NCBI GenBank assembly: GCA_964435235.1
Contig: CAYSXZ010000016.1
Coordinates: 1-20,411 of the forward strand
Reading direction: 5' to 3'
DNA length: 20,411 nucleotides
From: JAVZJR01 sp964435235
GTDB taxonomy: Archaea; Micrarchaeota; Micrarchaeia; Anstonellales; Bilamarchaeaceae
The notes below the pieces were generated by a model. The model ran no database searches, had not been told where the DNA came from, and was given only the letters and a program-made list of their open reading frames with translations. Of this stretch, positions 16,042 through 20,411 are shown piece after piece. The translations under genes and the position numbers were made by a program. How positions within the stretch are numbered: the first letter of the stretch is position 1; every line of letters starts with the position of its first letter.

Positions 16042-18114
16042 CTAAAAGATCTTTGATATTCCTGGAATCTCTATATCTCCTCCTATCATTCCTGAGAATG
16101 TTCTTATGAAGATGAGTGTTGCGACTATATTGAACAATGGCAGAAGATACGCAGGTATCATTAACTTGGATACATTTTTTATTTCCGAAGTTCCAACCAG
16201 CCCTTCCTCGTTTATTTTCGTGTAGGCACTTGGATCTTTCATCGGTGCTTTATTTTCTGGTTTGCAAAGCTCTGAGCATTCAGTATTTATAGGCGGATCG
16301 TAAGTGAATGACTCTGGAGTTAGGATGCATTCTTCGCATGCACTTCTCGGCGGATAGCTTTTGAAATCGGGTGAACAGTTCTCTGGTGCACAACCTCCTG
16401 TGGTAAGTTCTGCTGGAAGTCTGGTTCCAAGTATTCTTTTTTCTGGTGGACAGGCAGTGCAGTTTGGTGGTTGAGGATTAAGTGCTATAATCTTGTTGAT
16501 ATCCAACTTGCATGTGTCAGGGCATCTCTTGCAACTATCGAGTAGATCCCCGCTTTCCCCGTCCTTACAATCTGACGCCATGTTTGCAACGTCTCCATTC
16601 CTTATCCTGCAATAAGAAGGACAGCCAGAGCAGAGGGAATCACACGAGCCGGTATCTGGCATCACCCACACGCAAGACTCGTATGCATTGAGGGATGCTG
16701 GACAATCTTTCGCTTTTTCGCATTTCTCTCGCTTTTCCTTTTCTAGATGTTTATCTAGGGTCGGTCTCCATTTTAGATCACTCCTTTTTGCAACTCTACA
16801 GTCGAATCTAGATTCTAGACAGTCGCCAAATTCGCTACAATCAGGATTCAGCGGTGGCACTATCTTGCATTCTTGAGGACATTCTAGATATTCTGGTTTT
16901 GATGTGCCGTCTGGTACGAGACGAATTATCTTGCATTTTGCAGGAAGCTTTGCGCATGCACTTTGATTTTCTGGATCTGCACATTGCGGGACGGATGCTG
17001 GGTAAGGAAGCTCCCTGCATGCGGTCGGACAATTTTGCATCTCTTCAAAGTTGCAGGAATATACCATTTTTCCTTCCGCGCTTCCGTTTGTACCCGGTGC
17101 GGATTCAAGTTTCCCCATTATAAGCTTTCTTGCAGTTTCTCTATCTTCTTCTGTGTCTTTGAATACTTTGTACACAGCGTTTGGGTCTGTAAGCAAAACA
17201 TCATCGTAGTAAGCGAGTGGCGGGGAAAGTTGACATTCTGACGGACAGAGAAACTCTTCCTCCTTTACTGCGTTATCCCCGCTCAAGGTCATGTCAAGGG
17301 TCATCCAATCAAAAAGATACATTGCAGGGAAGAAGAACATCATGCCTGCTGCAATCGCGATTAAAAGTCCACCTGTCTTCCTTGTGAAGAAAAATGCCCG
17401 TGCGACTATACCGATTGCAAGGAGAACCGGCCCAATCTTGAAACAGAATTGTTCGATGAAGAATTTCTGGGAGTAGAGCGAAGAAAGGAGTCCCGTATAA
17501 TATTCAAATACTATATTATATCTATCGACATCGAGTATATAGTTTGCTGCAAGGGGCATGCTCAATCCAAGTTGAAGAAGAGGTATCAGCGAGGTTGCGT
17601 AAATACCGACGTTTCTACCTATCCATGCGCTCGCCTTCATGTTGTTCCTTGCAACATCCCTTACACCCTCCTCTGCGCTAGTGATGTAATCGTTAAGATA
17701 TGCCAACGAGACCTTCTGAAGGCAATTTTCTCCGACTGCGCACTGGATACCTGCAGGTGCGGCAGTATTAACCATGATTGCTGTCAATGTATCGATGAAT
17801 CCTATTGCAACAAACAGAATTGCGATCAGCACAGCATTAGCAATTATTTGGTTAAGTTCTGTTCCTGCCCATGCTTTCAGTTCAGGCATTTCGAATCCGA
17901 GCGCTATACCATAGGCTATGGCCACTAGTATTGCTGATATGACGAGGGCAAAAACTGCAAGTGCCTGCCAGCTTCTAATAATTTCTAGTTGGGCGCTCTC
18001 GGTTGTTGTCTGTATGAGTTGGGTTGTATTTTGCTGTGCGAGTGAGAGAGCGGTTAGAAGAAGAAAAATAGTTATCATAAGATAAACATTTAGACGAAAA
18101 TTTCTGAAAATCAT
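16042..18114 (-). CDS. P3: polytopic membrane protein with large Cys-rich extracytoplasmic insert
   Basis: This 690-residue member has the family plan plus one large insert. A signal peptide ends near residue 26 (ALSLAQ). Helix 1 (about 50-73) leads to ELKAWAGTELNQI with Glu86, followed by helix 2 (90-110) and a loop with Cys125 and Cys131. The central hairpin (219-268) turns at ARAFFFTRKTGG with Arg239 and Arg245. The insert then runs from Cys290 to Cys617. It has about 32 Cys, including five CPxxC units that are mostly followed by a basic or polar residue and Ile/Leu. A final helix (about 652-671) ends in SGMIGGDIEI. Removing the insert leaves a protein of about 360 residues, the size of the siblings. 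The even Cys count and predicted outside position favour disulfides. The ATG has a perfect GGTGAT ribosome site and overlaps the P2 stop as ATGA. Function unknown. Confidence 0.9.
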   Translation of the reverse strand: MIFRNFRLNVYLMITIFLLLTALSLAQQNTTQLIQTTTESAQLEIIRSWQALAVFALVISAILVAIAYGIALGFEMPELKAWAGTELNQIIANAVLIAILFVAIGFIDTLTAIMVNTAAPAGIQCAVGENCLQKVSLAYLNDYITSAEEGVRDVARNNMKASAWIGRNVGIYATSLIPLLQLGLSMPLAANYILDVDRYNIVFEYYTGLLSSLYSQKFFIEQFCFKIGPVLLAIGIVARAFFFTRKTGGLLIAIAAGMMFFFPAMYLFDWMTLDMTLSGDNAVKEEEFLCPSECQLSPPLAYYDDVLLTDPNAVYKVFKDTEEDRETARKLIMGKLESAPGTNGSAEGKMVYSCNFEEMQNCPTACRELPYPASVPQCADPENQSACAKLPAKCKIIRLVPDGTSKPEYLECPQECKIVPPLNPDCSEFGDCLESRFDCRVAKRSDLKWRPTLDKHLEKEKREKCEKAKDCPASLNAYESCVWVMPDTGSCDSLCSGCPSYCRIRNGDVANMASDCKDGESGDLLDSCKRCPDTCKLDINKIIALNPQPPNCTACPPEKRILGTRLPAELTTGGCAPENCSPDFKSYPPRSACEECILTPESFTYDPPINTECSELCKPENKAPMKDPSAYTKINEEGLVGTSEIKNVSKLMIPAYLLPLFNIVATLIFIRTFSGMIGGDIEIPGISKIF
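16264..17247 (-). repeat. CPxxC repeat region inside P3
   Basis: This stretch encodes residues 290-617 of P3. Five CPxxC units occur at 290-294 (CPSEC), 362-366 (CPTAC), 412-416 (CPQEC), 498-502 (CPSYC) and 531-535 (CPDTC). The next residues are QL, RE, KI, RI and KL. Units are often preceded by another Cys two to nine residues upstream. Spacing between units is irregular, and DNA-level repetition is not obvious, so this is a degenerate protein repeat. CxxxC spacing suits disulfide knots better than zinc knuckles. Confidence 0.7.
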
Positions 18115-19088
18115 CCAATCACCCGAAGTGCCTTGTTTGCTCCGGTTAGGAATGCTATCAAGATAGCTATGGTTAGGTTAGGAAGGAAGAACGCCTGCGG
18201 GATAAGCCTTGCAACAGCCCAAAAGCTATTTTGATTCCAGCAACCTCCGAAATGGTTGTCTTCAATAGCAGTCCTGAATTGATCGCATTCCTCGTTACCT
18301 ATTACTTCATACATCGCAAAGTTAAATGCATACATGAAAGGCACGATTAGGTACAACCCTATTGAAAGTGCAATCAATATATTTCCCATCTGCCGCGTCG
18401 GTATAAAAATCCTGAATAGAAATGCAATGGGAAGAAGCCATCTTATCACATTCTCGCTTACGAAGCCTAGGAAAAGCTCCTGTATCCTAAGGCTCAATAG
18501 CGCTGGAAAGACGAACGTGTTAAGCACGGTATCATATTGACTTGCAACAACCCTTTTATACGCGCCAGTAGAGGCAGAGAGTGTATTCAGCAATGGAATA
18601 TTTATTGAAACGGTATATGTCGACCACATCATATAATGTATATTCTCGGCTATGTATCTCTCGGACAGCCGCTGTGCATCGCTTTTTGCATCATCTAGAA
18701 AACAGAGTGCTGTTGTGGTCATATTTTCTCCAGATTCGTAGCACGAAGAAGAACCAGCGCCTATTTTCTCAAATGTTGTTTTGAAGAACATGTCAACAGC
18801 GCTGCATGAGAATAATATTATCATACTAAAGCTTATAAGAAGCGCGATAGAAAAACCAAGATGGTATGCTTCATCCTTTGCAAATACTGTAAACGCCGGA
18901 TTGCCTGTGAATGAGCCGAGAAGATATGCGATTGATATTATGATTACTGTAAATATAATAACTCCGCTGATTAGTGTTCCTTGCTCAGATAATACTATGC
19001 TCGTTGCATCTGCAATACAGCTGAGCGCGGCGTATGAGAGCGGAGGAATCAACAACAGCAAATACAAATATAACAACGAACGTCTCAT
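18111..19088 (-). CDS. P2: polytopic membrane protein of the paralogous array, lacking the C-terminal tail
   Basis: I place the start at the ATG at 19088, giving 325 residues, rather than ten codons upstream at 19118. The later ATG overlaps the P1 stop as ATGA, follows GGAGAGGTTGAT, and opens directly with a signal peptide (MRRSLLYLYL through PPLSYA, residues 1-20). Helix 1 (about 36-58) leads to GNPAFTVFAKDEAYHL with Glu73, then helix 2. An outside loop has Cys116 and Cys129. The central hairpin is LPIAFLFRIFIPTRQMGN with Arg226 and Arg232. A loop with Cys268 and Cys283 and a final helix end with NKALRVIG. The G-[GAE]-[DE] tail of the other five is missing: the stop falls right after the first Gly, where P3 translation begins. 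Function unknown. Confidence 0.87.
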   Translation of the reverse strand: MRRSLLYLYLLLLIPPLSYAALSCIADATSIVLSEQGTLISGVIIFTVIIISIAYLLGSFTGNPAFTVFAKDEAYHLGFSIALLISFSMIILFSCSAVDMFFKTTFEKIGAGSSSCYESGENMTTTALCFLDDAKSDAQRLSERYIAENIHYMMWSTYTVSINIPLLNTLSASTGAYKRVVASQYDTVLNTFVFPALLSLRIQELFLGFVSENVIRWLLPIAFLFRIFIPTRQMGNILIALSIGLYLIVPFMYAFNFAMYEVIGNEECDQFRTAIEDNHFGGCWNQNSFWAVARLIPQAFFLPNLTIAILIAFLTGANKALRVIG

Positions 19089-20284
19089 ATCAACCTCTCC
19101 ACGCCAGCAAGATACCACTCTCCTCCTAGAGCTGTAGATATCGATCTCGCTCCTGATATTGTGATTATTACTATTAGAATAAAATCTAGATAACCGATAA
19201 GGACAACATTATTCACATTCTGGAGAAAAGGAAGTAATACGTCAGCAACGTCATCCGACCATCTATAGCCAATGGTTTCTGCTCCTGCAAGCCACATCAC
19301 AAGAAGACCAAGTTGAACGAACTTTATTACCTCCATTATTAGAGGATAAACGATCTGCGCGACAACGGAAACACACCCTGGATAGGCTGGTGCGAACGCT
19401 ATAAGAACAGGGAGGCATATAAGAGCAGCAAAACCCCATTCGGTAAGCGAAAGTGGAAATCTAATGGCTGGCTGATCACAGAAGATACTTGCAAATTCCA
19501 TTGCAAATGCATTGGCATCAAGTTTGTTAATGTTTGGTATGGTAACCTCTGGATAATCTATTAGTTTATTCACCTCTCCTGCGAGTATGACTGAAAATGG
19601 AAGAAGAACGATGGCTGCGAGTGAGATGGCGATTAGTGTGTTGCCGACACGCCGTGTAAATGGAATTATTCGAATTGCAAGCGCAAGCGGCAATATTATA
19701 CTGGGTACCGTAGCATCAAAAAATAGAATTAGAAGCCGCAGGCTTTCGTAGATAAATATCACATTTGTTAATCCTTGCGTTGCGCTTCCGAGAGGGATAA
19801 GCATTATACTGATACCAGAAAGTGGAGCAGAAGAATACATGAGAGAAAAGTACCAAAGCGGAACTGTTAGATATGGCCCATATGATGCGCCTATTCTTAT
19901 CTTGGTCGCTGCACGAATTATGTTTTTGTAAGCAGTGTCATAGCCGCTGGTTTCATTTTCTATCATATTGTCTATTACACGCACTGATAAACCTACGTAA
20001 TCCTCTGTTCCTGTTATCGCAGTGCTCACTCCTTTAGAGGTAATAAAAAGACCGTATATTATTACTACCAATAGCACTCCTGCTACAAGCTCCCTAAGTT
20101 CGCTCTTTGTCCACGCAGCAAGTGATGGACTGGCGAGCATATCAGAAAAGGCAAACATTATTGCAATGAATATTGCTGTTATCAGAATGATACCAGGGAC
20201 GACAGGCGTGAGATCGAGTTGGGTAGCGGCTACGGATGCACCCAAAATTAAGAGAATAAACAGCCCAACTCGCATTAGACGCAT
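19085..20284 (-). CDS. P1: polytopic membrane protein, first gene of the operon
   Basis: This 399-residue protein opens the operon and is the most hydrophobic of the six. A signal peptide covers about residues 1-20 (LLILGASVAA). Helix 1 (about 28-48) leads to ASPSLAAWTKSELREL with Glu62, then helix 2 (67-82). A loop and helices follow at about 138-190. The central hairpin turns at LALAIRIIPFTRRVGNTLIA with Arg205 and Arg211. After a loop with Cys there are extra helices (about 282-345) not evident in the shorter siblings. The last helix ends STALGGEWYLAG. A second Met three codons in (20275) is an alternative start, but the ATG at 20284 lies about 25 bp from the TATA centre, fitting a leaderless mRNA. 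Role unknown; leading position and extra helices may mean a distinct place in the complex. Confidence 0.88.
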   Translation of the reverse strand: MRLMRVGLFILLILGASVAATQLDLTPVVPGIILITAIFIAIMFAFSDMLASPSLAAWTKSELRELVAGVLLVVIIYGLFITSKGVSTAITGTEDYVGLSVRVIDNMIENETSGYDTAYKNIIRAATKIRIGASYGPYLTVPLWYFSLMYSSAPLSGISIMLIPLGSATQGLTNVIFIYESLRLLILFFDATVPSIILPLALAIRIIPFTRRVGNTLIAISLAAIVLLPFSVILAGEVNKLIDYPEVTIPNINKLDANAFAMEFASIFCDQPAIRFPLSLTEWGFAALICLPVLIAFAPAYPGCVSVVAQIVYPLIMEVIKFVQLGLLVMWLAGAETIGYRWSDDVADVLLPFLQNVNNVVLIGYLDFILIVIITISGARSISTALGGEWYLAGVERLI

Positions 20285-20335
20285 GCGATAATTTCTAGTA
20301 ATATATTTATAAATTTACCAAATGTAAAAGAACTT
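20285..20335. promoter_or_regulatory. Divergent promoter between P1 and a second exported-protein gene
   Basis: The 51-bp spacer contains TTTATAAA at 20306-20313, a perfect palindrome in an AT-rich block. Its centre lies about 25 bp from the P1 ATG on the minus strand and about 26 bp from the plus-strand ATG at 20336. Both distances equal the archaeal TATA-to-start spacing, so one element could drive two leaderless transcripts. No further operator is evident. Confidence 0.6.
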
Positions 20336-20411
20336 ATGCGCTGTAATATATTATTTATAATTTTGTTGATGACGACGGTTGTTTTTGCTGCAGATGACAC
20401 AACTTGTATTA
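20336..20411 (+). CDS. N-terminus of an exported protein, cut by window edge
   Basis: Only 25 codons are visible. They encode MRCNILFIILLMTT followed by VVFAADDTTCI, a clear signal peptide with likely cleavage after VFA or FAA. The ATG sits about 26 bp after the palindromic TATA element shared with P1, fitting a leaderless start. A Cys close to the mature N-terminus fits the Cys-rich exported proteins of the divergent operon. The rest of the gene lies outside the window and its product cannot be named. Co-regulation with the operon is likely from the shared promoter region. Confidence 0.7.
   Translation, partial: MRCNILFIILLMTTVVFAADDTTCI

Larger units (their letters stand above)
5485..20284 (-). 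other. Putative eleven-gene operon for a membrane and surface complex
   Basis: All genes from P1 to the coiled-coil protein run on the minus strand without a spacer above 23 bp. Junctions P1/P2 and P2/P3 overlap as ATGA, and P4/P5 and P6/lipoprotein as TAATG. P3/P4 are 9 bp apart, and P5/P6 are separated only by a few bases carrying a GGTGTGA site. The only promoter-like sequence I see is upstream of P1. Shared expression and translational coupling follow from this layout; physical assembly of the products is inference. Confidence 0.75.

Noticed and set aside
17449..17928. 159-codon open frame on the plus strand, Cys-rich
   Set aside because: It is antisense to the membrane half of P3. Its many Cys are the complement of Ala GCA codons in P3. 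It has no ribosome site and no family resemblance.
19089..19118. Upstream start that would extend P2 by ten residues
   Set aside because: It would overlap P1 by 34 nt and place ten residues before a complete signal peptide. The ATG at 19088 has the ribosome site and the ATGA overlap typical of this operon.
12932..20284. Firm call of a type IV secretion or conjugation system
   Set aside because: Topology and tandem arrangement resemble VirB6-type proteins, but there is no ATPase, coupling protein, relaxase or pilin in the window, and I cannot run a profile search. Kept as a hypothesis only.
1..20411. tRNA, rRNA, CRISPR or insertion sequence
   Set aside because: Non-coding spacers are at most about 53 bp, and no spaced direct repeats, terminal inverted repeats or transposase motifs were seen.

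Overview
The window looks like part of an archaeal chromosome, plausibly from a DPANN-type lineage such as Micrarchaeota or Diapherotrites. That placement is inference; no rRNA or other phylogenetic marker is present. Archaeal signs are a short archaeal-type PRPP synthetase, an archaeal-type Elp3, a secreted AAA-less Lon-like (S16) protease, GGTG/GGTGAT-type ribosome binding sites inside the operon, and TATA-like boxes about 25 bp upstream of start codons (leaderless-type promoters). The DNA is AT-rich and coding density is very high. I see no rRNA, tRNA, CRISPR array, insertion sequence or attachment site. No stretch over 300 bases lacks a gene.

Left part (1-5479): the 3' part of a very large charged protein of unknown function (plus strand, open to the left edge) converges on prs (minus strand). 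prs and elp3 (plus strand) are divergent around a 53-bp region with one near-palindromic TATA element. These two are housekeeping genes for nucleotide precursors and tRNA wobble modification.

Right part (5485-20284, minus strand): eleven genes form one apparent operon, read from 20284 downwards. Spacers are at most 23 bp, and several junctions are TAATG or ATGA overlaps. In transcription order they are six polytopic membrane proteins (called P1 to P6 here), a 1277-residue Cys-rich lipoprotein, a triple zinc-ribbon protein, a GNAT-like protein, a membrane-anchored exported Lon-like protease and a coiled-coil protein. P1-P6 differ overall but are paralogues. All carry an N-terminal cytoplasmic-loop motif with an invariant Glu. 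All carry a central transmembrane hairpin whose turn reads R-x5-R-x2-G. Five of six end in a G-[GAE]-[DE]-type tail. P3 also has a 328-residue insert with about 32 Cys and five CPxxC repeats.

The layout resembles a multi-subunit membrane channel or secretion/uptake apparatus with a large surface lipoprotein and a dedicated extracytoplasmic protease. The nearest analogy is VirB6/TrbL/CedA-like proteins of type IV secretion and archaeal DNA import, including the tandem virB6 arrays of Rickettsiales. This is architectural inference only: no ATPase, coupling protein, pilin or relaxase lies in the window. At the right edge a divergent gene for another exported protein begins from the same 51-bp promoter region, so the system may extend beyond the window.
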